This document shows positions 8,701 through 19,232 of a stretch of DNA of 64,000 nt, one piece after another. The notes beneath the pieces were generated by a model. It worked only from the letters and a program-made list of their open reading frames with translations. It ran no database searches and was not told where the DNA came from. Position 1 is the first letter of the stretch; every line of letters begins with the position of its first letter. Origin of the DNA: JADGGM01 sp025449955 (GTDB lineage Bacteria > Gemmatimonadota > Gemmatimonadetes > Gemmatimonadales > Gemmatimonadaceae); contig DATBNO010000109.1 of the NCBI GenBank assembly GCA_036554285.1, forward strand, positions 1 to 64,000. The letters run 5' to 3'. Both the position numbers and the translations under genes were made by a program.

Positions 8701-8864
8701 GATGTTCACCGGAGCATTGTGAAAGTGAGGAGCGCAAACTGGTCGTGGCGCCGGCGCGAGTGTCCAGACTATAGCGATACCCGATAGCGTGCGGAAGCCG
8801 GGACGATGCTGCTTGAAGTCCGCGGGGTCGCGGGTTCCCGTGACCCCGGCGGAGCGCCGAGCGA

Positions 8865-9371
8865 TCAGCCGTAGCGATAGACCAACGCCGGCCCGTTGTA
8901 GAAGTCGATCTCCGTGTCGAACACGGCGCCTAACGATTGGGCCACGCGAATCGACCCGGCATTCGCCGGCCGAATCACGCTGATGATGTTGGTGCGACCG
9001 AGCACGGTATGCGCATAGGTGAGCGCCGCCGCCGCGCCTTCGCGCGCAAAGCCGCGTCTCCAGAATGGTTGGCCGAGTGTGTAGGCGATCTCGAAGCCCG
9101 GGAAGCCCTCGGGTTGCTGACATCCGATGCGTCCCATGAGTGCGCCCGTCGCTTTCTCCTCCACGGCCCACAGTCCGAAGCCGAGCAGCGTCCAGTGTCC
9201 GAGGATCATGGCCATTTGTCGCCATGCGTCCGTTCGCGACAGCGGTTTTCCATCGCCGAGGTATTTGGTGACTTCCGGGTCGCCAATGATGGCGGCGTAT
9301 TCATCGATGTCGCGTTGCACGAAGGCGCGCAGCACGAGACGATCGGTGATGAGTGTGGGAATCGCAGTCAT
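8865..9371 (-). CDS. GNAT-family N-acetyltransferase (RimJ/RimL-like)
   Basis: A 168-residue acetyltransferase starting at ATG 9371; the frame extends further upstream but into the divergent promoter region. The fold is clear from the N-terminal TDRLVLRAF, the acetyl-CoA loop region FWRRGFAREGAAAAL, and the C-terminal RPANAGSIRVAQSLGAVFD. RimL-like members acetylate protein N-termini or small amines; the acceptor cannot be predicted. It is divergent from the POT transporter gene, with 90 bases between. Confidence 0.85.
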   Translation of the reverse strand: MTAIPTLITDRLVLRAFVQRDIDEYAAIIGDPEVTKYLGDGKPLSRTDAWRQMAMILGHWTLLGFGLWAVEEKATGALMGRIGCQQPEGFPGFEIAYTLGQPFWRRGFAREGAAAALTYAHTVLGRTNIISVIRPANAGSIRVAQSLGAVFDTEIDFYNGPALVYRYG

Positions 9372-9461
9372 GTGCTTGCTCTTCGTCGTTCGCGATACGA
9401 GAATGGTGTCTGACGTCCGATTGTCCGCCCGCCCGCAACTGCCGCTTTCGGAGCCCTCATC

Positions 9462-10870
<1,409 letters not shown>

Positions 10871-10874
<4 letters not shown>

Positions 10875-11668
10875 CGGGAATTGCGCGTCGGATGGTCTTC
10901 ATCGGTGCTGTCGCGCGACGCCGTCACCGCATCGTCGACGTCGAGGTACGGCACATCGCGCGTCGGCAGCTTCCAGATCGCCGTTCCGTTAGGCAGCATC
11001 CAGTGCAGGCGCACCAGATGCCCGTCCGCCTTGGATACCCACGCCACGGTCGTCGGCGACTCCTGGACCACCAGGCACGCCACGGTCCCGGTCGCCGTGC
11101 GCAGCGCCGTCGTCCCCGTCACATGGTAGGCCGCCATGCGGACCGCGACCTCCGGCGTGTTCGACACCGGAAGCCGCAGCGTGCTGTCCGGCGTCAGCGG
11201 GAACGCGGCGAGGAACGACTCCGTCATCAAGCCGTGGAAGAACGGCGCGCCTAACGGAATGTCGACGGCCGTCCGGCCGGAGTCGGCCGACCACGCGGTG
11301 CCGGTGAGCCGCCCGTCGTGGAAGCGCAGGTCCTGGCCGCTCGTCGCATTGATCTGGACGATCCGCATCGGCTCGAGCGTCGCCGCGACCACGTCGAGCG
11401 TGTCCACTTCGCTCCCGCCGGCGGCGGACGTGTAGTCCTGTGTCTCGCGAAACACCGCCACGCCGCTGTCGCGCGCCTCCTCCACGCGGCGTACGAGCGT
11501 CCCGGCAATCCGTTGGGCGCTGTCCTTCGGAATCAGCACCAGGCTGATCGAGTCGGTGTACGGATGAATGCGTCCCGGGTGCAACAACGGGCTCCCGGGA
11601 ACCACCGTCTGGGCCACTGCCGACGATGCCGCGACCACCACCGCGGCACAGCACCACACGATCCGCAT
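10871..11668 (-). CDS. Exported protein of unknown function
   Basis: A 265-residue protein from ATG 11668; the signal peptide is MRIVWCCAAVVVAASSAVAQ. The mature part is beta-rich, with repeated short strands (LDVVAATLEPMRIVQ, GRTAVDIPLGAPFF, AYHVTGTTALRT) ending in a TWVSKADGHLVRL-like hairpin. This resembles DUF3108-type beta-barrel periplasmic proteins, but I cannot assign it firmly. It is monocistronic and converges on the POT transporter gene. Confidence 0.7.
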
Positions 11669-11767
11669 GCGGAAACTCCGAACGTGAGGGGACGGGTGCG
11701 CGACTCTGCCATCAATCACCGCAGTCGTTTGCATGTTCCGCCCAACGCGATCAGGCCGACCGGCGCG

Positions 11768-12034
11768 CTACGCGAAGCGCCGCCGAGCGCGCTCCTTGGC
11801 CTTGCGGGCCTCCTCGTCGCGATTCCGTGGCGGCGTCCGGATCTCGAGCGAGTCGATGAGCCGCCGCGCCGACGCCGTCACTTCGTCCACGGCGCGGGTG
11901 AACGCCTCTTCGTTAGCCCGCGACGGGTGCGTGCTGCCGCTCAACTTCCGCACGAACTGCAACGCCGACGCGCGCACTTCGTCATCGCTTGCCGGCGGCG
12001 CGAAATTCGCCAGCGTCTTGATGTTTCGGCACAT
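11768..12034 (-). CDS. DUF2277-family small protein
   Basis: An 88-residue soluble protein matching DUF2277 along its whole length: MCRNIKTLANFAPPASDDEV at the start, ALQFVRKLSG and ANEEAFTRAVDEVTASARRL in the middle. The family is widespread and has no known function; the conserved Cys-2/Arg/Asn start is intact. The C-terminus is strongly basic (KAKERARRR). It stands alone, divergent from the MsrB gene. Confidence 0.88.
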   Translation of the reverse strand: MCRNIKTLANFAPPASDDEVRASALQFVRKLSGSTHPSRANEEAFTRAVDEVTASARRLIDSLEIRTPPRNRDEEARKAKERARRRFA

Positions 12035-12266
12035 GAGCCTGTCTCCGGAAGACGTCCGCCGCCGGGTCTGGCCGCCGGCGGTCCACCCTCAACGATACAC
12101 CCGCAATTCCGTAAATTTGGAGGGGTGAACTCGTCCTTGTCGAGGCCGGCTCAGGAGGGAACATCGGCCGGTCGAAACGACTATGATATGTGTTGGGGTG
12201 GGACACGCACGCGAGCCGGATGTGTTGAGCCCGGGTGTCGCGGATTCTTCAGCACCACGAGGACAC

Positions 12267-12893
12267 ATGCGCAGACACGTCGTTCGCACCGCTGGCCTTG
12301 CCGGCGCACTGGCGTTGGCTCTCACCGCCGCACCATCGGCCGGGGCGCAGGCGCCTAACGAGGCGGCCGCGTCACAGCCGGCCCAGCCGTCGTCCCCGGT
12401 GTACCAGGGAGATCACGCCATGGATCATTACAAGAAGCCGAGCGACGCCGACCTCCAGAAGACGCTCACGCCGCTCGAGTACCAGGTGACGCAGAAGGCG
12501 TTTACCGAGTCGCCGTTCCACAATGAGTACTGGGACAACCACCAGGCCGGCATCTACGTGGACGTCGTCTCGGGCGAGCCGCTGTTCAGCTCTCTCGACA
12601 AGTTCGATTCGGGCACGGGCTGGCCGAGCTTCACCAAGCCGCTCGAGTCCAAGAACATCAAGACGGACACGGACAATTCGGACTTCATGGTGCGGACCGA
12701 GGTTCGCTCGAAGCACGCGAACTCGCACCTGGGCCACGTGTTCGACGACGGGCCGAAGCCGACCGGGCTGCGCTACTGCATGAATTCGGCGGCGATGCGG
12801 TTCGTGCCCGTCGATTCGCTCAAGGCCGAGGGCTACGGACAGTTCCTGCCGTTGTTCGACAAAGCGGCGGCCGACGCCAAGACCCACAAATAG
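12267..12893 (+). CDS. msrB: Exported peptide-methionine (R)-S-oxide reductase
   Basis: A 208-residue MsrB that would repair methionine-R-sulfoxide in exported proteins. ATG 12267 follows GAGG at five bases and gives a signal peptide (about 1-28, ending AGAQ). The MsrB domain covers about 55-200: YVDVVSGEPLFSSLDKFDSG, GWPSF, RSKHANSHLGHVFDDGP and the catalytic RYCMNSAAMRF. This Cys is the only one in the protein: the two zinc CxxC pairs are absent, and the position where many homologues have a resolving Cys (SGCGWPSF) is Thr. It would therefore need an external thiol reductant. Confidence 0.92.
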   Translation: MRRHVVRTAGLAGALALALTAAPSAGAQAPNEAAASQPAQPSSPVYQGDHAMDHYKKPSDADLQKTLTPLEYQVTQKAFTESPFHNEYWDNHQAGIYVDVVSGEPLFSSLDKFDSGTGWPSFTKPLESKNIKTDTDNSDFMVRTEVRSKHANSHLGHVFDDGPKPTGLRYCMNSAAMRFVPVDSLKAEGYGQFLPLFDKAAADAKTHK

Positions 12894-12905
12894 CGTTAGG
12901 CACGG

Positions 12906-15557
12906 TCAGTCGCTGCGCAGCGCGGCCACGGGATCGAGCCGCGTTGCGCGCCGCGCCGGGATCCATGCCGACAGCGCGGCAATGGCGGCCAGCGCGACCG
13001 CCACCCACACGAACGTCACCGGATCATTGGGCTTCACGCCGAAGAGCAGCGTGCCCATGAGGTGTGTGAGGCTCAGCGCGCCGGCGACGCCGGCCACCAG
13101 TCCGATCGCCGCCAGCTCGAGCCCGCTCCGGATCGCCATCGACAGCACCGAGGCCCGTTGCGCGCCTAACGCCATCCGGATGCCGAATTCGCGCCGGCGC
13201 TGCTGCACCGTGTAGGCGCCGAGACCGTAGATCCCGATCATGGCCAGCACGAGTCCGATGACGCCGAACGTCGCGAACAGCACGGTGTCGAGGCGCGTGT
13301 CACCCACCGCCGCCGCCGCCAAGTCGGACATCGGGGTGATGTCCGCGACGGCCTGCGCCGGATCGATGTCGCGCAGCGCGGCGCGCAACGGCGCCGCCAC
13401 CGCGAGCGGGTCGCCCGCCGTGCGGAGCACGAACGTCATGCCGCTGTAGGGAAACTGCTCGAGCGGCAAGTACATCTCCATGTACGGCTCGGTGCGCGGC
13501 CCGTCGTGATGGACGTCGCCGGCCACACCGACGATGCGCGCGGTGTGCCATCCGGTCCACTCGTACTTGAGCTCGTGGCCCACGGCCGATCCGTTAGGCC
13601 AGAACGTGCGCGCGAGCGTATGGCTCACCACCACGACCTCGGCGCTGCCACGGCGGTCGGTGGACTCGATACCGCGCCCCGACTCGATCGGGATGGTCAT
13701 GGCCGCGAAGTAACCCGGCGTGATGGCGCGAAAGTCGCCCACCGGCTCCTCGCCCAACGGCGGAACGGGCAGCCCGACCACCGTAAAGGTGCTCGCGGAC
13801 CGCAGACCGGTGAGCGGCAGCCAACTGATGGCTCCCACGGCACGCACGCCCGGCAGGGACGCGAGCCGTTGCTCCGCCTGCTCGAAGAAGGTGACGGCCG
13901 TGGTGTCGTTGTTGTACGCGCGGCCGTGCAGGATGACTTGCGCCGCGAGCACGTCCCGCGTGTCGAAGCCTAACGGAACGCGGCGCAGGTCGGACAACGT
14001 CCGCACCATGAGCCCGGCGCCCGCGAGCAGCACCACCGCCAGCGCGATCTCGACGACCACCAGCGCCGCCCGCAGCCTGCCGGCGCGCCGTGTCCCGCTC
14101 CCGCCGCGCCCACCCTCGCTCAGCGCGTCCTTGGGATCGTTGCGCGCGCTCTGCAGCGCCGGGGCCAGGCCGAACGCGATGCCGGTGGCCATCGCCACGC
14201 ACACCGCGAACACCAGCACGCGTCCATCGATGCCGATCCCGCTCACGGCGGCGACGCCCAATTGCGCCGGCGCCATGGTGCCCAACACACGCGTCCCGAT
14301 CCACGCGCCGGCAATGCCTAACGCAGTGCCGGCGAGCGCCAGCATCAGGCTCTCGGTGAGCATCTGGTGCACGATCCTTCGCGGCGCCGCGCCGAGCGCC
14401 ACGCGTACGGCCATCTCGCGCCGCCGGTCGCCCGCGCGCGCCAGCATCAGGTTCGCGACGTTGGCGCACGCGATCGCCAGGAGAAAACCCACCGCCCCGA
14501 GCAGCACCAGGAGGGGCGTCCGCGATCCCCCCACTAGGTCCACACGGAGGGGGCTCGCGAGCGCGGTCCAGTTGGCATTGAGCTCCGGCATTTCGACCGC
14601 TCGACGCCGCGCGATCGCCCGCATCTCGCGGTCTGCCTGTTGCCACGTCACGCCCGGCTTGAGCCGCGCCAGCACCCGCAAGTAGCGGCCACCCGACGTG
14701 CGATCGGTGTTGTCGAAGCGCATCGGCATCCAGACGGACGCCGGTTCGAAGAACGCGAAACCCTTGGGCAGCACGCCCACGATGGTCACGGCGTTCCCGT
14801 TGATTTGGACCGTGCTGCCGACGACGTCGCGCCGACCGCCGAAGCGCCGTTGCCACAATCCGTAGTCGATCACCGCGACCCGCGCGGCGGACGGCTGGTC
14901 CTCGGCCTCGGAGTACAACCGGCCGACGACCGGCTTGACGCCTAACATTGGTAGGAGCGCCGCGTTCGCGTAGCGCGACTGCTCGGACGCCGGATCGCCG
15001 CCCGCCGTCACGACGGTCACCCGCGTGCCGACGAAGGCGGCCATGGCGGAGAACGACCGCGCTTCGTCGCGCCAGGCGAGGAAGTTGGCCGGTCCCGCCA
15101 CGTTGTGCGCGTCCCCGAACGACACGTGGTGCTCCCAGAGCATCACCAGTCCGCCCGGGTCGGCGTACGGCAGCGGCTTGAGCAGCACCGCATCCACGAC
15201 CGAGAAGATGGCCGTCGTGGCGCCGATGCCTAACGCGAGGGTCGCGATCGCCGCCGCCGCGTAGACGCGCGCGTGGAGCAGCGACCGCGCGCCGAAGCGC
15301 ACGTCCTGCGCGATGTGGTCGGCGAACGCGCTCCGGTACTCGTCGCGCGCCGCGTCGCGCCAGCGCTCGCGGCCGCCGAACGCGACCAGCGCCCGGCGCC
15401 GCGCATCGGCGGGATCGGCGCCGGCGCGGACGAGCGCCTCGGTCTGCATGTCGACGTGGAAGCGCATCTCGTCCGTTAGGCGCGCCTCGCGCTGGCGGCG
15501 GCCCACGAGGCCGCCCACCCGGGCCATCGCCCCCGCGAGTGTGTCGAGCAACCGCAT
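12906..15557 (-). CDS. ADOP-type duplicated FtsX/MacB permease 1
   Basis: An 883-residue inner-membrane permease of the type first noted as duplicated orphan permeases in Acidobacteria. ATG 15557 follows GGGGAG. The N-terminal 80 residues are the cytoplasmic prefix domain linked to PadR partners (MRFHVDMQTEALVRAGADPADA). Two copies of the MacB periplasmic core plus FtsX bundle follow: the first helix is near ATLALGIGATTAIFSVVDAVLLKPLPY, the midpoint is about residue 420-480, and the last bundle ends with ARRATRLDPVAALRSD. No dedicated ATPase or membrane fusion gene lies nearby. It follows its PadR gene by 16 bases. Confidence 0.9.
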   Translation of the reverse strand: MRLLDTLAGAMARVGGLVGRRQREARLTDEMRFHVDMQTEALVRAGADPADARRRALVAFGGRERWRDAARDEYRSAFADHIAQDVRFGARSLLHARVYAAAAIATLALGIGATTAIFSVVDAVLLKPLPYADPGGLVMLWEHHVSFGDAHNVAGPANFLAWRDEARSFSAMAAFVGTRVTVVTAGGDPASEQSRYANAALLPMLGVKPVVGRLYSEAEDQPSAARVAVIDYGLWQRRFGGRRDVVGSTVQINGNAVTIVGVLPKGFAFFEPASVWMPMRFDNTDRTSGGRYLRVLARLKPGVTWQQADREMRAIARRRAVEMPELNANWTALASPLRVDLVGGSRTPLLVLLGAVGFLLAIACANVANLMLARAGDRRREMAVRVALGAAPRRIVHQMLTESLMLALAGTALGIAGAWIGTRVLGTMAPAQLGVAAVSGIGIDGRVLVFAVCVAMATGIAFGLAPALQSARNDPKDALSEGGRGGSGTRRAGRLRAALVVVEIALAVVLLAGAGLMVRTLSDLRRVPLGFDTRDVLAAQVILHGRAYNNDTTAVTFFEQAEQRLASLPGVRAVGAISWLPLTGLRSASTFTVVGLPVPPLGEEPVGDFRAITPGYFAAMTIPIESGRGIESTDRRGSAEVVVVSHTLARTFWPNGSAVGHELKYEWTGWHTARIVGVAGDVHHDGPRTEPYMEMYLPLEQFPYSGMTFVLRTAGDPLAVAAPLRAALRDIDPAQAVADITPMSDLAAAAVGDTRLDTVLFATFGVIGLVLAMIGIYGLGAYTVQQRRREFGIRMALGAQRASVLSMAIRSGLELAAIGLVAGVAGALSLTHLMGTLLFGVKPNDPVTFVWVAVALAAIAALSAWIPARRATRLDPVAALRSD

Positions 15558-15573
15558 GCGATCTCCCCGGGCC

Positions 15574-15915
15574 TCAGGTAGACGAGAGTTGTAGGATCAT
15601 CTCGATGGCGCGCGACATCCGCACCCAGTTCGCGCGCTCGTCGGCCAAGCGCGTGCGGCCGCGGGGCGTGAGCGCGTAGTACCGCGCCCGCCGGTTGTTC
15701 TCGGTGGTCTGCCACGAGGACTTGATGAAGCGCTGCCGCTCCAGCCGGTACAACGCCGGGTAGAGCGAGCCCTGCCCCACCTGGAGCACGTCGGCCGATC
15801 CCCGCTGCAGCAGCTCGGTAACGCCCCACCCGTGCATGGGGCCGAGCTGCAGCGTCTTGAGGACCAGCATGTCGAGGGTACCCTGCAGCAGGTCGTTGCG
15901 TGCGTCGTCGGACAC
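15574..15915 (-). CDS. PadR-family transcriptional regulator 1
   Basis: A 113-residue winged-helix regulator starting at GTG 15915. The PadR core is intact: LLQGTLDMLVLKTLQLGPMHGWGV, QGSLYPALYRLERQRFI and the wing ENNRRARYYALTPRGR. It is the first gene of a two-gene operon with ADOP permease 1, which it very likely controls along with itself; a 7-bp inverted repeat lies just upstream at 15934-15963. Confidence 0.92.
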   Translation of the reverse strand: MSDDARNDLLQGTLDMLVLKTLQLGPMHGWGVTELLQRGSADVLQVGQGSLYPALYRLERQRFIKSSWQTTENNRRARYYALTPRGRTRLADERANWVRMSRAIEMILQLSST

Positions 15916-15933
15916 GTGCGCTCCTATCGGCGG

Positions 15934-15963
15934 TCGAAAGGACGATGCACTGTCTTCTTTCGA
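15934..15963. promoter_or_regulatory. Inverted repeat upstream of padR-permease operon 1
   Basis: TCGAAAG (15934-15940) and CTTTCGA (15957-15963) are a perfect 7-bp inverted repeat with a 16-base spacer, 19 bases before the PadR start. It is a candidate autoregulatory operator, supported by position only. Confidence 0.35.
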
Positions 15964-15991
15964 TCGTCAAGGGGAGGCGCCGCCGCGCCGG

Positions 15992-18508
15992 TCAGTCGGC
16001 GCGGATGGCGATGACGGGATCGATCCGTGCCGCCCGGCGCGCCGGACCGTACACGGCCACTATCGCCACCGCCGCGAGCACGACCGCCGCGACCCCGAGC
16101 GCCGCCGGATCCGTGGTCGTCGTCTCGAACAACATCGCCCGCATCACGCGCGCAAAGGCGGCCGCGAGCAGCGCGCCGCCGACGGCGCCCGCGGCGACGA
16201 GCCCGATCGCTTCGCGCACCACCAGCCACACCGCGCGAGCCTCGGTTGCTCCTAACGCCATGCGGACGCCGATCTCGCGTGTGCGTTGGGCGACACCGTA
16301 CGCCGCGATGCCATAGAGACCGATCGCGGCGAGCAGCAACGCCAGTCCGGCGAATCCCGTCACGACGGTCGTCAGAAATCGCCGCTGCGGGCCGATCTGC
16401 GCCGCGCCGCCGCCCGTCACCGACGGTCTGGACATGAACCGGATCGCCGGCTCGACCTCGCGCACGGTCTTCTCGACCACGCGCTGCGCGCGCTCGGCGT
16501 CGGTGGCGCGCACGTCGAACGTCATCCACGGCCAGACTTCCAGCGTGTACGGCAGATAGACTTCGCCCCCCGTGTCCTGCGCCGGGCCGTACTCGTGCAC
16601 GTCGCCAACGATGCCGATGACCGGCAGCGTGATCGGTTGCCCGAAGTCGGCACGCGCCTGCGACTGCCGCTGGATCGTGATACGGCGGCCGATCGGGCTT
16701 CCTCCTAACTGGCGGGCGAGGGTCTGGCTCACCACCAGGCCGCCATCCATCGGTGCGCGCATGTCGGCGTCGGTGAACCAACGGCCCGCGACCAACCGAA
16801 TGCGCATGGCGCGACGGTAGTCGGCCGACACGGGGTGATAGAGCGCTTGCAGCAGCGGCTGACCGCTCGTCGGCGCGCCATCGAACGACACCGGCGTCGG
16901 CAGCAGCGCGCCGCCGGCAGCCGCCGCGGCCTCGACGCCGGGCACGGCGCGTTCGGCGTCGAGAATCCGGGCGTAGAGCGCCGCCGCGGCGGCCGGCGTG
17001 TCGTAGGCGTGCGTCGTGGGCGCGATGGCAAACGAGATGACGCCGTTCGGGTCATAGCCTAACGGAACGTCGACGAGCCGTCGAAAACTCTGCAGCAGGA
17101 GGCCCGCGCCTAACAGCAGCGACAGCGCGAGCGCGAATTGCAGCACCACGAGCAGATCCCGGGCCCGGCGCTCGCGCCGGCCCCCCACCGCGCCGGTGGT
17201 CCCGCTCCGGATGAGGTGCATCGCCTGCACGGCCCTCACGTGCAGCGCCGGCGCCGAACCAACGATGAGCGCCGTCACCATCGACGCGGCGCCGGTGAAC
17301 GCGACCGCCCGACCGTCGACGCCGAGCCGCGCCGCGAAAGGGAGGAGATAGCCGAGCCTGTGCCGCGTGAAGGCGACGAGCGCGACGGCGAGCGCCAACC
17401 CGAGACCGCCGGCGGCAATCGCGACCAGCAGCGTCTCGCAGACCGGCTGCCGCACCAACCGCCATCGCGATGCGCCTAACGCACTGCGCACCGCGGTGTC
17501 CCGCGCGCGCCCGCCGGCCCGGATGAGGAACAGCGTCGCGACGTTCGCGCAGGCCAGGAGCATCACCAGCCCCACCGCGCCGGCCACGAGCGCCAGCGAT
17601 CGCTGCACGCCGCCGAACAGCTCGTCGGCCATCGACTGCAGATCCACCGACGTCCAGTGGGCCTGATCGACGGGATAGACGGCCCCGAGGCGGCGCTCGA
17701 TGGTCTGCATCACGATGACGGCACGCGCCGAATCGATACCGGAATGCAGTCGCACGATGGTTCTGCTGTCGACGTGCAAGCCGCGCCGCTGCAGCACCTC
17801 CGGATGTGTCGCGGCAAACGCCGCGATCGGTTCCCACAAGGCCGGCGGGAACCAGCTGTCGCCGCCGAAGTTCGGGTAGGCGAAGTGCGGCGGCATGACG
17901 CCGATGATCGTCGTCGGGATGCTGTCCACATCGATCACGCGCCCGACCACCGAACGCTGCGCACCGAAGCGGTCGACGAAGAGACCGTACGATAGCATTG
18001 CCACGCGCGCGCCTCGTGCTTCTTCCTCCGGCGAGAACGTGCGGCCTAACAGCGGCGCGGACCCCATGAGGCGGAAGAATCCGGGCGACACGTACGCGGC
18101 GATCTTTCTGTCCTCGTCTTCGTCGCCGGCCAGGGAGACGCCGTCGCCGCGCACGAACGCGAAACCGTCGATCGCGCCGGCGGTCGCGCCCTGCATCGTC
18201 TGCGCCTGCCAGTCCTGAAACGTCGGATACGATGGCGTGCGCGCCTTTCCGTCATCCGAATGTTCGTAAATCGTGCGCAACTGGTCGGCGTCCCGATACG
18301 GCATCCCCCGCAACACCACCGTGTCGAGCACGCTGAACGCCGCCGTCGCGCTTGCGATTCCGAGCGCGAGGACGGCAACCGCAATCGCCGTGAACGCCGG
18401 CGCGCGACGAAGCGCGCGCGCGGCGTGGCGAATGTCGCGTAGGAGGCCGCCGGACGATCGATTGAGGTTCACGGACGCTCGCATCACGAGGGTCGAGCGA
18501 ATGGACAT
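15992..18508 (-). CDS. ADOP-type duplicated FtsX/MacB permease 2, without PadR partner
   Basis: An 838-residue permease from ATG 18508 (ATG 18484 is an alternative). The N-terminal prefix domain of its two paralogues is missing: the protein goes almost at once into RDIRHAARALRRAPAFTAIAV. Two MacB-core/FtsX units follow, with conserved LACANVATLFLIRAGGR at the centre and GPARRAARIDPVIAIRAD at the end. Loss of the prefix agrees with the absence of a PadR gene next to it. A 16-bp LacI-like palindrome abuts the start codon, suggesting different control. Confidence 0.88.
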   Translation of the reverse strand: MSIRSTLVMRASVNLNRSSGGLLRDIRHAARALRRAPAFTAIAVAVLALGIASATAAFSVLDTVVLRGMPYRDADQLRTIYEHSDDGKARTPSYPTFQDWQAQTMQGATAGAIDGFAFVRGDGVSLAGDEDEDRKIAAYVSPGFFRLMGSAPLLGRTFSPEEEARGARVAMLSYGLFVDRFGAQRSVVGRVIDVDSIPTTIIGVMPPHFAYPNFGGDSWFPPALWEPIAAFAATHPEVLQRRGLHVDSRTIVRLHSGIDSARAVIVMQTIERRLGAVYPVDQAHWTSVDLQSMADELFGGVQRSLALVAGAVGLVMLLACANVATLFLIRAGGRARDTAVRSALGASRWRLVRQPVCETLLVAIAAGGLGLALAVALVAFTRHRLGYLLPFAARLGVDGRAVAFTGAASMVTALIVGSAPALHVRAVQAMHLIRSGTTGAVGGRRERRARDLLVVLQFALALSLLLGAGLLLQSFRRLVDVPLGYDPNGVISFAIAPTTHAYDTPAAAAALYARILDAERAVPGVEAAAAAGGALLPTPVSFDGAPTSGQPLLQALYHPVSADYRRAMRIRLVAGRWFTDADMRAPMDGGLVVSQTLARQLGGSPIGRRITIQRQSQARADFGQPITLPVIGIVGDVHEYGPAQDTGGEVYLPYTLEVWPWMTFDVRATDAERAQRVVEKTVREVEPAIRFMSRPSVTGGGAAQIGPQRRFLTTVVTGFAGLALLLAAIGLYGIAAYGVAQRTREIGVRMALGATEARAVWLVVREAIGLVAAGAVGGALLAAAFARVMRAMLFETTTTDPAALGVAAVVLAAVAIVAVYGPARRAARIDPVIAIRAD

Positions 18509-18524
18509 TGGGAAGCGCTTCCCA
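18509..18524. promoter_or_regulatory. Perfect 16-bp palindrome resembling a LacI-family operator
   Basis: TGGGAAGCGCTTCCCA is perfectly palindromic, with the central CG and AAGCGCTT core typical of LacI-family sites such as CelR boxes. It lies directly before the ADOP permease 2 start, where a repressor could block initiation, and 150 bases from the divergent DUF2911 gene. No LacI-family gene is in the window. Confidence 0.4.
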
Positions 18525-18675
18525 TCAACTCGATCGGCCGCGATCCGGTCACATCGCCGTCGGCGAGGCAGCGCCATTCACCGGGTGGCTATTTTGATGT
18601 ACGGCCGCGCTCACTTGCCCGCCCACCGGCGCCACGGCACAATAGATCCATTCCTCACACTCTCCGGAGCCCTCG

Positions 18676-19230
18676 ATGCGTCGCCTCGCACTCGCCACCG
18701 CCCTCGCGTTAGTCACCGCCCTTCCCGCCGGCGCGCACGCGCAGGTGATGGCCAGCGAGCACGGCATGGTGCAGCAACGCGTCGATGGCACGACGATCAC
18801 CATCGAGTACTATCGCCCGCAGCGCCGCGGCCGCAACAACCTGTTCGGCGGCGTCGTTCAATGGGGCAGCACGTGGACGCCAGGTGCCAACTGGGCGACC
18901 ACGATCGACGTCGACCACGACGTGAAGATCGACGGCCACGCGCTCGCCAAGGGCAAGTACTCGATCTGGATGGTGCCGCAGTCCAACGCATGGACGGTGA
19001 TCTTCAGCACCGCCTGGAAGCGGTTTCACGTCCAGGGCCCCGATGCCTCCGCGCCCCAAGTGAAATTCGACGTGAAATCCGACAGCGCGCCGATGGTCGA
19101 CGTGCTCACCTTCTCGTTCCCCGACGTCGCGCCCGATTCCACGACCCTGGTAATGCAATGGGGCACGACGGCGGTGCCGCTCCACATCGAGGTGCCGGCG
19201 TCCAATCAAGCGCCCCCGCCGGGCGCATAA
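18676..19230 (+). CDS. Exported DUF2911 protein
   Basis: A 184-residue protein with a signal peptide (MRRLALATALALVTALPAGA, cleavage near AHAQ). The rest matches DUF2911: ITIEYYRPQRRGR, WGSTWTPGANWATTI, VKIDGHALAKGKYSIWMVP and WTVIFSTAWKRF. The family is a secreted beta-sandwich of unknown function, common in Bacteroidota and Gemmatimonadota. It converges on the amidase gene with two bases between the stops. Confidence 0.88.
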   Translation: MRRLALATALALVTALPAGAHAQVMASEHGMVQQRVDGTTITIEYYRPQRRGRNNLFGGVVQWGSTWTPGANWATTIDVDHDVKIDGHALAKGKYSIWMVPQSNAWTVIFSTAWKRFHVQGPDASAPQVKFDVKSDSAPMVDVLTFSFPDVAPDSTTLVMQWGTTAVPLHIEVPASNQAPPPGA

Positions 19231-19232
19231 CG

